Part shown: positions 8,075 to 15,964 of the stretch, one piece after another
Layout of the letters: each line of letters starts with the position of its first letter
Position numbering within the stretch: the first letter of the stretch is position 1
Origin: Rhodospirillales bacterium
GTDB taxonomy: Bacteria; Pseudomonadota; Alphaproteobacteria; Reyranellales; Reyranellaceae
Reading direction: 5' to 3'
DNA: 64,000 bases
Assembly: GCA_016185145.1 (NCBI GenBank)
Contig: JACPOB010000183.1
Span: forward strand, 85,212-149,211
Made by a program: the position numbers and the translations under genes
The notes under the pieces: generated by a model
What the model saw: only the letters and a program-made list of their open reading frames with translations
Database searches by the model: none
Told to the model about the DNA's origin: nothing

Positions 8075-9466
8075 ATGGCTGAATCGGCTCTGGCATCACC
8101 ACCGCTTCCCGACGGAATGCCCGCAGGCTGGCCGCGCCGGCTGGCGGTGGCGACCATCACCATCGGGCTGATGATGTCGGTGCTCAGCAACTCGATGACC
8201 AACCTGGCGCTGCCTTACATCGCCCAGGACCTGAACATCACCGCCGAAAGCTCGATCTGGATCGTCAACGCCACCCAGATCGCGCTCATCATCTCGCTGC
8301 TGCCGGTGGCGGCGCTGGCTGACATCGTCGGCTACCGCCACGTCTATCGCATCGGCCTGATCGTGTTCTCGCTGGCTTCGATCGGCTGTGCGCTGGCGCC
8401 ATCGCTGCCCTGGCTGCTGCTCGGCCGCACCTTCCAAGGTCTCGGCGGGGCGGCCATCATGTCGGTCCAGCCGGCGCTGGTGCGCGCCATCTATCCGCGC
8501 GCCCAGCTCGGCCGCGGGCTGGGCTTCAACACCACCGTCGTCGCGACGTCGCTGGCGGCTGGACCCTCGATCGGCGCGGCCGTGTTGACGATTGCCCCCT
8601 GGCCGTACCTGTTTGCCGTCTACGCGCCGCTCGGGGTCATCTCCTTCGTGCTGGCCGAGCGGTACCTGCCGCGCACGCTCCACACTCATCGCCCTTTCGA
8701 CTGGATCTCGGCAGCCATGTCGGGGGCCACCTTCGGCTTGTTGATCTTCGGCATCGATGGTGTGGCCCATGGGCACCATCGTCTCATCGTCGCTTCGGAG
8801 TTCGTCGCCGCGGCCGTCCTGGGTACGCTGTTTGTCCTGCGCCAGAAGACCTTGGCCGACCCGATGATGCCGATCGATGTCTTCAGCCGCCCCATCTTCT
8901 CGCTCTCCATCACCGCTGCGATCTGCACCTTCACGGCCCAAGGCCTGGCGTTCGTCAGCCTGCCGTTCTTCTTTCACACCGTGCTGGGCCGCGACGCCAC
9001 CAGCACCGGCATCCTGCTCACGGCATGGCCGCTGGCGCTCGCCAGCATCGCTCCGATCGCCGGCCGCCTGGCCGACCGGCATCATGCCGGGATGCTGGGC
9101 GCCATCGGCCTCACCAGCATGACCATCGGCCTTGTCCTGACGGCATTGCTGCCGGAGAACCCGACGAGCGCCGACATCATGTGGCGGCTGGTGCTGTGCG
9201 GAGCGGGTTTCGGTGTCTTCGCCTCGCCCAACAATCGGCTGATGATGAACGCCGTGCCGCGCGAGCGCAGCGGCAGCGCCGGCGGCATCATCGCCACGGC
9301 GCGCACCTTCGGGCAGACCCTGGGGGCCGCCCTGGTCGCGGTCGTGTTCGGCCTGTTCGACTTCTCCGGCGCCGGCGCCGCCGACGCCGCGCGCGCTGCG
9401 ATCTGGCTGGGTGCCGGCTTCGCCGCCGCGGCGCTGGTGGTCGGCAGCCTGCGGCTCAGGCACTAG
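8075..9466 (+). CDS. MFS transporter, DHA2-like
   Basis: Predicted 463-residue inner-membrane transporter of the major facilitator superfamily. Many hydrophobic segments are present, with the loop 2-3 region VAALADIVGYRHVYRIGL and the antiporter-type motif GRTFQGLGGAAIMSVQPALVRAIYP of drug:H+ antiporters (DHA2/EmrB-like). The start MAESALASPPLPDGMPAGWPRR precedes the first helix. It is 3 bases downstream of the TauD-like gene, so the two are likely translated from one message. The substrate is unknown; efflux is more likely than import by family. Confidence 0.88.
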   Translation: MAESALASPPLPDGMPAGWPRRLAVATITIGLMMSVLSNSMTNLALPYIAQDLNITAESSIWIVNATQIALIISLLPVAALADIVGYRHVYRIGLIVFSLASIGCALAPSLPWLLLGRTFQGLGGAAIMSVQPALVRAIYPRAQLGRGLGFNTTVVATSLAAGPSIGAAVLTIAPWPYLFAVYAPLGVISFVLAERYLPRTLHTHRPFDWISAAMSGATFGLLIFGIDGVAHGHHRLIVASEFVAAAVLGTLFVLRQKTLADPMMPIDVFSRPIFSLSITAAICTFTAQGLAFVSLPFFFHTVLGRDATSTGILLTAWPLALASIAPIAGRLADRHHAGMLGAIGLTSMTIGLVLTALLPENPTSADIMWRLVLCGAGFGVFASPNNRLMMNAVPRERSGSAGGIIATARTFGQTLGAALVAVVFGLFDFSGAGAADAARAAIWLGAGFAAAALVVGSLRLRH

Positions 9467-9476
9467 GGCCGCCGTC

Positions 9477-9965
9477 GTGCCAACCAAGCTTGTCGCTGCG
9501 GCCGCGATCGTCGTCCTGGCGGCAGGCTACTTCCTCGGCCTGTGGTCGGACCTCGGCAGGTGGCTCAGCGGCCTCTGGTATTTCCTCGCCGACTCGACAC
9601 TCGTGCCGAACTGGCTTCTGGGCATTTTTGCGATCTGTGCGATCGTCGTCGCCGGGCTGCTAGGTGCCGGCCTGCGGCCTGCTCGCCCGACGCGGCGCCC
9701 ATCGCCGATCAGCACTCAGGACAACTTCTTCAACATCCGTTGGCGCTGGTCCTACGACAAATCAGGCGGCGTGCAGGACCTGACGCCCTTCTGCCTGCGC
9801 TGCGGCAATCGCCTGGTGCTCAAGCACGTGGGCAGCACGCAGCCTGCCGATCGATACGAATGCCGTTGCGATCGTTGCGGCGCCGTCGCCTGCGAAATCG
9901 ACTGCTCGGTCGAGGAGTTCGAGAGCCGCGTCCTGCACAAGATCCACGAGACGACCTCCGGCTAA
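9477..9965 (+). CDS. membrane-anchored zinc-ribbon protein
   Basis: Predicted 162-residue protein of unknown function. I chose the GTG at 9477, which gives a clean start (VPTKLVAAAAIVVLAAGY); the open frame begins earlier inside the MFS gene. Two membrane helices (about residues 4-20 and 43-62) precede a soluble domain with paired Cys motifs CLRCGN and CRCDRC, spaced like a zinc ribbon. An aromatic FFNIRWRW strand lies between. It follows the MFS gene by 10 bases and may belong to the same transcript. Confidence 0.65.
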   Translation: MPTKLVAAAAIVVLAAGYFLGLWSDLGRWLSGLWYFLADSTLVPNWLLGIFAICAIVVAGLLGAGLRPARPTRRPSPISTQDNFFNIRWRWSYDKSGGVQDLTPFCLRCGNRLVLKHVGSTQPADRYECRCDRCGAVACEIDCSVEEFESRVLHKIHETTSG

Positions 9966-10064
9966 GGCCGAAGACAACGGAACAGGCGATCGCTGCTATC
10001 GCACTCGTGATTGGCTGGGAGCACAGCCAGCTGCGATGCTGCACACGAAGCGAAGGAGGCGACG

Positions 10065-10226
10065 ATGTCGCTTCGATCGATCACGTTCCTCGCCGCTTTG
10101 ATCCTGTTGCAGCTCTGCGGCTGCGTCACCACGAGCAAGACCTCAGACCCGTCGGTCAACGAACTGGAGCGCCATCACGACGAGATGATGCAGCGCATGG
10201 GTGGCGGCAGCGGTGGCGGTATGTAA
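10065..10226 (+). CDS. small lipoprotein-like peptide
   Basis: A 53-residue protein with a convincing ribosome site (GAAGGAGG, spacing 6-7). The N-terminus SLRSITFLAALILLQLCGC is a lipoprotein-type signal with Cys after a hydrophobic core, though the lipobox (LCGC) is slightly atypical. The mature peptide would be only about 33 residues, charged (NELERHHDEMMQRM) and ending in Gly-rich GGGSGGGM. The function is unknown. It stops 16 bases before the convergent GlxA-type regulator gene. Confidence 0.6.
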   Translation: MSLRSITFLAALILLQLCGCVTTSKTSDPSVNELERHHDEMMQRMGGGSGGGM

Positions 10227-10241
10227 CGAACAGCGCGAGCG

Positions 10242-11192
10242 TCACGCCGCCCGGTGCATTTCCCTGAAAAGGGACGGTGCCATGCCGAAGCGGCGCTCGA
10301 AGGCCTGACCGAGCCGCGCCGGTGAGTTGAGACCGACCTTGCCGGCAATCGTCTTGATGGGCAAACCGCGCGTCAGCAGGGTGCGGGCGGCGTCGAGCCG
10401 CAGGCCTTCGACGAAATGCGCCGGCGTCTTGCCGGTGGCCTCGGTGAATTTGCGATAGAAGCTGCGCTCGGTAAGGCCGGCACGCGCAGCAAGGGTCGGC
10501 ACGTCGAGCGGCTGGTCGAGATTCTCCTGCATCCAGTCGATGAGCTTGGCGAACGGCGCCTCGGCCACGGTCTGTGCCTGCAGCAGCGGACTGAATTGCG
10601 ACTGATAGCCGGGCCGGCGGGCGTACAGCACGAAGTGACGCGCGATCAGGTTCGCGGCAGATGCGCCGAGATCGGCTTCGACCAGGGCCAGCGCCATGTC
10701 GATGCCGGTCGTGACCCCGGCCGATGTCCAGATCTTGCCGTCGACAACGTAGAGCGCATCGGCATCGACCTCGAGCGCGGGAAACTTCCGGGCCAGGCGC
10801 TCACAGCTTGCCCAGTGTGTCGCCACGCGCTTGCCGTCGAGAAGCCCGGCTGCCGCCAGCACGAACGCGCCGGTGCACACCGAGCCGAAGCGTCTTGCCT
10901 TGGGCGCCACCGAGCGCAGCCAGCGGCGTAGATCTTCACGTCCCATCGCGGCCTTCAGGCCGCGCGAGCCGCCGGCCACCAGCAAGGTATCGGGCTGGCC
11001 GCCGATCTTGCGGCTCTGGATCGCCACGCCGCAGTTGGATGTCACCGGCCCGCCGTCGGGCGACACGATGCAAAGGTCGTAAAAAGGCAGTCCCCGCCCT
11101 TCATTGGCGGCGCCGAATACGGCGGCCGGGCCGGTGACGTCGAGAAGCTGGCAGCCTTCGTAGGCCAGGATGAAGATGCGGTGCTTGGGCAT
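10242..11192 (-). CDS. GlxA-type AraC-family transcriptional regulator
   Basis: Predicted 316-residue regulator with two domains. The N-terminal DJ-1/PfpI-like domain (about 1-180) has FGSVCTGAFVLAAAGLLDGKRVATHW, including the Cys elbow. The C-terminal AraC/XylS DNA-binding domain (about 215-316) has two helix-turn-helices (DVPTLAARAGLTERSFYRKF and IKTIAGKVGLNSPARLGQAF). I chose the ATG at 11192 (MPKHRIFILAYEG) because it starts the first strand; 13 further codons are open upstream and overlap the inverted repeat. It is divergent from a DJ-1-family enzyme and likely controls it. Confidence 0.88.
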   Translation of the reverse strand: MPKHRIFILAYEGCQLLDVTGPAAVFGAANEGRGLPFYDLCIVSPDGGPVTSNCGVAIQSRKIGGQPDTLLVAGGSRGLKAAMGREDLRRWLRSVAPKARRFGSVCTGAFVLAAAGLLDGKRVATHWASCERLARKFPALEVDADALYVVDGKIWTSAGVTTGIDMALALVEADLGASAANLIARHFVLYARRPGYQSQFSPLLQAQTVAEAPFAKLIDWMQENLDQPLDVPTLAARAGLTERSFYRKFTEATGKTPAHFVEGLRLDAARTLLTRGLPIKTIAGKVGLNSPARLGQAFERRFGMAPSLFREMHRAA

Positions 11193-11227
11193 TGGCAGAA
11201 AATAGACCTCTTTTGTCATTTCTGCCA
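11193..11227. promoter_or_regulatory. inverted repeat in the divergent promoter, likely operator
   Basis: TGGCAGAAA at 11193-11201 and its exact complement TTTCTGCCA at 11219-11227 are separated by 17 bases. The repeat abuts the regulator's start codon and lies 43 bases before the isonitrile hydratase-like gene. A regulator bound here could control both genes. Confidence 0.55.
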
Positions 11228-11269
11228 ACACGATCCACGGCTACCGTGCCGACATTCAAGGAGGTCCCC

Positions 11270-11956
11270 ATGGCTGAGCCTATCCAGATCGGCATCCTGC
11301 TCTATCCCAACGTCACCCAGCTCGATGCCACCGGTCCTGCGCAGGTCCTGTCGCGCGTGCCGGGCGCCCAGATGCACATGATCTGGAAGACGCGCGATCC
11401 GGTGCCGACCGATGCCGGCTTCTCGATCGTTCCGACCACGACTTTCGCCGATTGCCCGCAGCTCGACGTGATCTGCGTGCCGGGCGGAGGCGGCCAGGTC
11501 GCGGTGATGGGCGATGCCGAGGCCCTCGACTTCCTGCGCAAGCAGGCGGCGAAGGCACGCTACGTCACCTCGGTGTGCACCGGCTCGCTGATCCTGGGCG
11601 CCGCCGGCCTGCTCAAGGGCTACAAGTCGGCCTGCCACTGGGCCTGGCGCGACATGCTGAAGGATTTCGGCGCCACGCCCGTCGCCGAGCGCGTGGTGCG
11701 CGACCGCAACCGCATCTCGGGCGGCGGCGTCACGGCTGGCATCGACTTCGGTCTCACCGTCGCCGCCGAGCTGGCGGGCGAGGAAGCCGCCAAGTCGATC
11801 CAGCTCGTGCTCGAGTACGATCCTCAGCCGCCGTTCGATTCGGGCTCGCCGGAAAAAGCCGGCGCCGAGAGGGTCAAGCGCATCTACGAGCGTTTGGCGC
11901 CCCTGCTCGAGAGCCGCCGAAAGGCAAATACCGAGGCAGCGGCGCGGCTCAACTGA
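11270..11956 (+). CDS. inhA: isonitrile hydratase-like DJ-1/PfpI enzyme
   Basis: Predicted 228-residue enzyme of the DJ-1/PfpI family, the length known for Pseudomonas isonitrile hydratase, which converts isonitriles to N-formamides. The nucleophile elbow is TSVCTGSL with Cys103, and the early LDATGP motif carries the conserved Asp19. The strand CHWAWRDML and the C-terminal VLEYDPQPPFDSGSP also match that group. AAGGAGG lies 8 bases before the ATG. The family includes other hydratases and sensors, so the reaction is inferred. Confidence 0.75.
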   Translation: MAEPIQIGILLYPNVTQLDATGPAQVLSRVPGAQMHMIWKTRDPVPTDAGFSIVPTTTFADCPQLDVICVPGGGGQVAVMGDAEALDFLRKQAAKARYVTSVCTGSLILGAAGLLKGYKSACHWAWRDMLKDFGATPVAERVVRDRNRISGGGVTAGIDFGLTVAAELAGEEAAKSIQLVLEYDPQPPFDSGSPEKAGAERVKRIYERLAPLLESRRKANTEAAARLN

Positions 11957-11965
11957 TGAGTCGCA

Positions 11966-12445
11966 TCAGAGCAGCGCCACGGTGAACAAGACTGCGGACA
12001 GCACGGGAGCGACGGTGCGCACCGTGTTCCACATCGTCCATTCGCTGAGATAACGCGTCCACAAAGCCGCAGCCTCCGGCGTGCCCGGAGGTACTGCCGC
12101 GAGTGCGTTGTTCAGCGGCACGTTGCGCAGCATTGTCACGCCGATGACGCCGACGAGATAGATCACGCTCGCCAGCAGGACGAACATGCCGCCGGTCGCC
12201 GTCCAGCGCAAAGCCACGCCGGCCGAAGCCGCGACGCAGAGCGCTGCCGTACCGAAGAAGGCCAGGAAGAAGGTCGGGTTGATCACCGTGACATTGATCG
12301 CGTTCATCGCCGCGATGCCGTGATCCGACGGCAGCCGGCCCAGTGCCGCCATCACGAAGGAAGAAAAGGCGAAGAAGATTCCCGCGACGAGGCCGCAGCC
12401 GATGGCAGCGGCAAAGACGAGCACAAAGACGATGTGGCTGATCAC
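11966..12445 (-). CDS. DUF1772/anthrone oxygenase-like membrane protein
   Basis: Predicted 159-residue four-helix membrane protein. The GTG at 12445 is preferred: GGAGG lies 9-13 bases upstream and the protein then starts directly in the first helix (VISHIVFVLVFAAAIGCGLVAGIFFAFSSF). Upstream ATGs in this frame would add a hydrophilic leader running through the promoter. The helix 1 pattern GIFFAFSSFVMAAL and NVPLNN after helix 3 are features I associate with DUF1772 (anthrone oxygenase-like) proteins. Divergent from an HxlR regulator, a common pairing. Confidence 0.7.
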   Translation of the reverse strand: MISHIVFVLVFAAAIGCGLVAGIFFAFSSFVMAALGRLPSDHGIAAMNAINVTVINPTFFLAFFGTAALCVAASAGVALRWTATGGMFVLLASVIYLVGVIGVTMLRNVPLNNALAAVPPGTPEAAALWTRYLSEWTMWNTVRTVAPVLSAVLFTVALL

Positions 12446-12542
12446 GGCGGCGCCTCCGATAGACGGAGATCCCGCTATCACGACGGTGCCCTTCGCATAA
12501 GTACGCACAATTTTTATACTGCGATCAAACATGGAGACGGGC

Positions 12543-12869
12543 ATGGCGACCAAGGCACCCTGGTGTGCGGTGGCGGCGACGGTCGAGGTGATCGGCGGAC
12601 GATGGAAGCCCACCATCCTGTTCCACCTCAAGGATCAGCCGCGACGCTTCAACGAGCTGCGGCGGCTGGTCCCGGGCATCACCCAGCGCATGCTGACCCT
12701 GCAGCTGCGCGCCCTGGAGCATGACGGCATCGTGGCGCGCACGGTGCACAACAGCGTTCCGCCGCATGTCGAATATTCATTCACGAGGAAAGGATTGAGC
12801 CTGGGCCCGATTCTCGACGCCATGGAGGCCTGGGGAGAGCTCAACCGACCGCGGCGCCGGCGGGCCTGA
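12543..12869 (+). CDS. HxlR-family winged-helix regulator
   Basis: Predicted 108-residue HxlR-type transcriptional regulator. The family core is clear: WCAVAATVEVIGGRWKPTILFHL, then RFNELRRLVPGITQRMLTLQLRALEHDGIV and YSFTRKGLSL. A single early Cys (in PWCAV) matches the redox-sensing position of several family members. I chose the ATG at 12543, which has GGAG 6 bases upstream, over the ATG at 12531, which has none. It probably represses the divergent DUF1772 gene and itself. The gap contains AGTA and TACT half-sites around an AT-rich centre (about 12500-12521). Confidence 0.85.
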   Translation: MATKAPWCAVAATVEVIGGRWKPTILFHLKDQPRRFNELRRLVPGITQRMLTLQLRALEHDGIVARTVHNSVPPHVEYSFTRKGLSLGPILDAMEAWGELNRPRRRRA

Positions 12870-12916
12870 TCGACGCTTTTGATACAAAGCGGCCATGGGC
12901 TGCCCTGGGGACATGC

Positions 12917-14395
12917 GTGAAAATGGCCGCGGGAGAACCCGTCTTGCCCGTCTTCGCCGTCCCATTTCGCATTCTTGGCCGTGCGGCGGCCGTTGTCGGC
13001 ATCCTGCTGTCCGGCGCCGTCCAGGCCCAGACAATGGGCGTGTTTCCCTACCGATGGAACGATACGCCGCCAGCCGACGCCATCACCGCGGCCGACATCC
13101 GAGAGGCCCTCGTGTGGACCGGCCATCTCGACTTCTTCTTCAAGGGAGAGTTGAGCAGTGCGGTACGCAAGGGGACCCAGGCCTGGCAAAGGTCGAAGGG
13201 CCATCAGCCGACCGACAAGCTGAGTGACGAGCAGACGACTCAGCTCATCAAGGATGGCCTCAAGGAACGAGACTCCGTCGGCTGGTCTCTCCTGCGCGAT
13301 CCCGCGGTGGGATTTGCGATCGGCGTGCCGGCCAAGCTTGTGAGCTTCGGCGGGCCGCACATCGACGGCGGCTCTCTCTACTACTCCGCCGCGGGTACGA
13401 TCACCCAGTCGATCGGCATCCATCCCGGCTATCCGACCTGCCACACCCTTGGGGCGTACTATCCCAGTGCGACGGCCGGTGCGGCCCTGCGCGTCCGCGG
13501 GGACAACTGGTTCGCCGCTGTGTTCAACCGTGGCGACGGCAAGAACTTCTTCAAGGTGAAATGCCATCAAGCTGGCTCGATCACCATGGAGATGACCGTC
13601 ACCGACGCGACACTGGAGAAGCATCCCGGCTTGTTCTTCGCCATGGCCAGCAGCCTGGTGCTCAGCCGCGTGCCCGACCCTTCCGTCCGGCCACGGCCGC
13701 GCGTCGACGACCTGCCGTCGGCTCCATCGGGCTTCTCCGACGAGCAGGTCGCCCGTCCGCAACCGAAAGCCAAGACAACCAAGCCCTCGCCAATCGACGA
13801 CTCCGGCAAGACGGGCAAGCTCAAGCTCGAGACCCGGGACGGTCCCGACCTGCGCGCCGACGAGGTGTTCGACAAGGCGTCCGGCGCCGTCTACGTCGTC
13901 AAGGCCGACCGGCGCCTCGGGTCGGCGGTGGCGATCAGCGACAACGAGCTCTTGACCAACTGCCACGTCACCGGCGAGCTCGCCGAAGTCAAGATCGCAC
14001 GCGCCAAGTCCGAGCAGTCGGCCCAGGTCGTGTCGCGCAATGCCGACGCCGACCGCTGCGTGCTGCGGACGGCCACGACGCTTCCCAAGTGGGTGGCGGT
14101 GCGGCCCTACGACGACATCAAGGTCGGCGAGCGCGCCATTACCATCGGCACGCCGCAAGGACTGGAGCTGACGGCGGCAGAGGGCATCGTCTCGTCGAAG
14201 CGGGTCTACAACAACGCCCGCGTCGTCCAGACCTCGGCGCCGATCTCGCAGGGCTCTTCGGGCGGCGGCCTGTTCGATGCCCGCGGCCATCTGCTCGGCA
14301 TCACCACTTTCTATTTCAGGGGCGGCCAGAACCTGAATTTCGCGGTCGCCGCCGAAGAATACGCGCAGGAGCGCGAGGAGTCCGCCAATCGTTGA
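12917..14395 (+). CDS. exported trypsin-like serine protease with novel N-terminal domain
   Basis: Predicted periplasmic or secreted protein of about 492 residues. A signal peptide (ILGRAAAVVGILLSGAVQAQ) is followed by a roughly 270-residue N-terminal region and a linker rich in Pro/Lys. The C-terminal chymotrypsin-fold protease runs from about residue 310. The triad is visible: His in LLTNCHV (about 350), Asp in ADADRCVL (about 378) and Ser in QGSSGGGLFD (about 448). No PDZ domain follows, unlike DegP. The region FKGELSSAVRKGTQAWQRSKG recalls a peptidoglycan-binding-like helix bundle. Start is GTG 12917 or ATG 12923. Confidence 0.82.
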   Translation: MKMAAGEPVLPVFAVPFRILGRAAAVVGILLSGAVQAQTMGVFPYRWNDTPPADAITAADIREALVWTGHLDFFFKGELSSAVRKGTQAWQRSKGHQPTDKLSDEQTTQLIKDGLKERDSVGWSLLRDPAVGFAIGVPAKLVSFGGPHIDGGSLYYSAAGTITQSIGIHPGYPTCHTLGAYYPSATAGAALRVRGDNWFAAVFNRGDGKNFFKVKCHQAGSITMEMTVTDATLEKHPGLFFAMASSLVLSRVPDPSVRPRPRVDDLPSAPSGFSDEQVARPQPKAKTTKPSPIDDSGKTGKLKLETRDGPDLRADEVFDKASGAVYVVKADRRLGSAVAISDNELLTNCHVTGELAEVKIARAKSEQSAQVVSRNADADRCVLRTATTLPKWVAVRPYDDIKVGERAITIGTPQGLELTAAEGIVSSKRVYNNARVVQTSAPISQGSSGGGLFDARGHLLGITTFYFRGGQNLNFAVAAEEYAQEREESANR

Positions 14396-14449
14396 GAGAA
14401 CCGCGGAGGTCTCGCCGGCGGTCCGACCATGATCCGCCCATCCGTAGCG

Positions 14450-15292
14450 TCAAAAATCTTCGTTGCGCGTGAGCCCGCGTCGCAACGTCCGGCCGGTATT
14501 CCAGGCCCAACGCAACGGCAGGCCGATCGGCGTCGCCCGCAAGCGCTGCCAAGCCGGCGATTTCGCCACCCGGTCCTTCAACCCTGGGCGCAGGAACTGA
14601 AGGAAGGCGACGGGCTGGCCCAGGAACTCGGTAGCAGTGGCCGTCGATGCCGTTGCGGCCGCAGCATCGTGATAGATGTCGCGGTGTGACGGCCGGCAGA
14701 AATAGGTCTTGTTGGCGCCGACCGCGAAGGGAACGAGATTGGGCCGGCGGTCGAAGTAATGTCGCACGCCGTCGCCGACACTCGGCCATTGCTCGTTGAA
14801 TACGTCGTCGACCACGATGATGCCGCCCTCGGCGATCGCCGCTTCGGCCGTGGCCAGGTCATGGGCCGCGATCTCGGCGGTGTGGCCGCCATCGACGCTG
14901 ATGAAGCGCAGTGGTCCGTCCGCCAGGCGCGTCAGGACGGCGCCGGAAAGATCCATCGAGCTGCCCTGATGCAGCACCAGCCGGGCGCTGTCGGCGTGCC
15001 GCTCGAGGTTGCGGCGGAACTTCGCGAGATCGCCGTTGCCTGAATTGTCGATGTTCAGATGCTGGTCCTCGAACAGGTCGATCGCCACCGCCTTCTCCGA
15101 CGGCAAGCCGAGCAGATAGAGCAGGATGAACAGCTTGCCGTGATGGACGCCGATCTCGGCGACGCCGCCGGCGACGCCGAGCGAACGCTGGCGCCTTGCC
15201 AAAGCGACGATGGTTTGCACCGCTTCGCTGCGCAGCCAGCCGTCGACGTAGAACCTGCCGCGGCGAATGTAGTTTTCGAATCGGGAATCCAT
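14450..15292 (-). CDS. class I SAM-dependent methyltransferase
   Basis: Predicted 280-residue methyltransferase of the family found in sugar- and glycan-modifying clusters. The SAM motif I is GVAEIGVHHGKL, followed by the acidic AIDLFEDQHLN and, after PLRFISVDGGHT, a metal/active-site-like GGIIVVDDVFNEQWPSV. The C-terminal 60 residues (QFLRPGLKDRVAKSPAWQRL onward) are basic. The substrate is unknown. It is convergent with the protease gene (54 bases between stop codons). Confidence 0.75.
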   Translation of the reverse strand: MDSRFENYIRRGRFYVDGWLRSEAVQTIVALARRQRSLGVAGGVAEIGVHHGKLFILLYLLGLPSEKAVAIDLFEDQHLNIDNSGNGDLAKFRRNLERHADSARLVLHQGSSMDLSGAVLTRLADGPLRFISVDGGHTAEIAAHDLATAEAAIAEGGIIVVDDVFNEQWPSVGDGVRHYFDRRPNLVPFAVGANKTYFCRPSHRDIYHDAAAATASTATATEFLGQPVAFLQFLRPGLKDRVAKSPAWQRLRATPIGLPLRWAWNTGRTLRRGLTRNEDF

Positions 15293-15363
15293 GGGCGGCA
15301 GTTTGCCGCCGCCGGGTGAACGGTCAACGAAGCGACGATGACCGTCCTGTGAGAAGCCACGCG

Positions 15364-15912
15364 CTATGCGCGGCCTGCTGTCGCGCTCTCGATGGTGATG
15401 GCCTTGCCGGCAACCGTATCGAACTTCAGCCGTTGCACGTGGTCGAGATCGCGGCCGGTGACGCGCACGAAGCGGCTGCCCTCGGGATAGTCGATGGCGT
15501 GAATGGCGCCGACGTCGTAGATGCCGGCATGACCCGGCTCCAGCCGGTAGCTCTTGACCTTCTCGAGCTTGGCCTCGCCTTCACCATGTCCGCCGTCGAG
15601 CCGCTTGTACTCGCTCATGTCCGTGTACTTGACTGCCTGGCCGTAGACCGCCCACGAGCTGCCGTGATCGTGCGGCGGACTTTTATGCGGCTTGGGATTG
15701 CAGTGCGCCATCACGACGAAGCCGAGATCCTTGTCCTCATAGAGCTTGCGCGTGCCGATCGGCGCGGAAGGGCCCACCGCCTCGTCGACGAACGACCTGT
15801 TGGCCAGAAGCTTCTCCAGGAGCAGGCGCACCTTCTCGCGGCCGGCCGGCCCTTCGTTGTCCTTGAGGGCCGACTTGGCGTCGTTGACGAAAGCGTCGAG
15901 CGTGTAGGTCAT
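15364..15912 (-). CDS. cysteine dioxygenase-like cupin protein
   Basis: Predicted 182-residue cupin. Motif 1 PPHDHGSSWAVYGQ supplies the His residues of a three-His iron site, and GAIHAIDYPEGSRFVRVTGRDLD supplies the distal one, as in cysteine dioxygenase-type enzymes. The start is the ATG at 15912 with GGAG 8-11 bases upstream; an ATG four codons earlier has no ribosome site. A thiol or small organic acid is the probable substrate. It lies 52 bases downstream of the acyl-CoA dehydrogenase on the same strand. Confidence 0.72.
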   Translation of the reverse strand: MTYTLDAFVNDAKSALKDNEGPAGREKVRLLLEKLLANRSFVDEAVGPSAPIGTRKLYEDKDLGFVVMAHCNPKPHKSPPHDHGSSWAVYGQAVKYTDMSEYKRLDGGHGEGEAKLEKVKSYRLEPGHAGIYDVGAIHAIDYPEGSRFVRVTGRDLDHVQRLKFDTVAGKAITIESATAGRA

Positions 15913-15964
15913 CTGGCACTCCATCCGCGCAGGGCGAAAGCATCGGCCCGCTGGCGGTCGGCTG

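Noticed and set aside
8096..9487. Minus-strand frame of 463 codons opposite the MFS gene
   Set aside because: Same length as the real gene on the other strand, without hydrophobic or domain pattern; a shadow.
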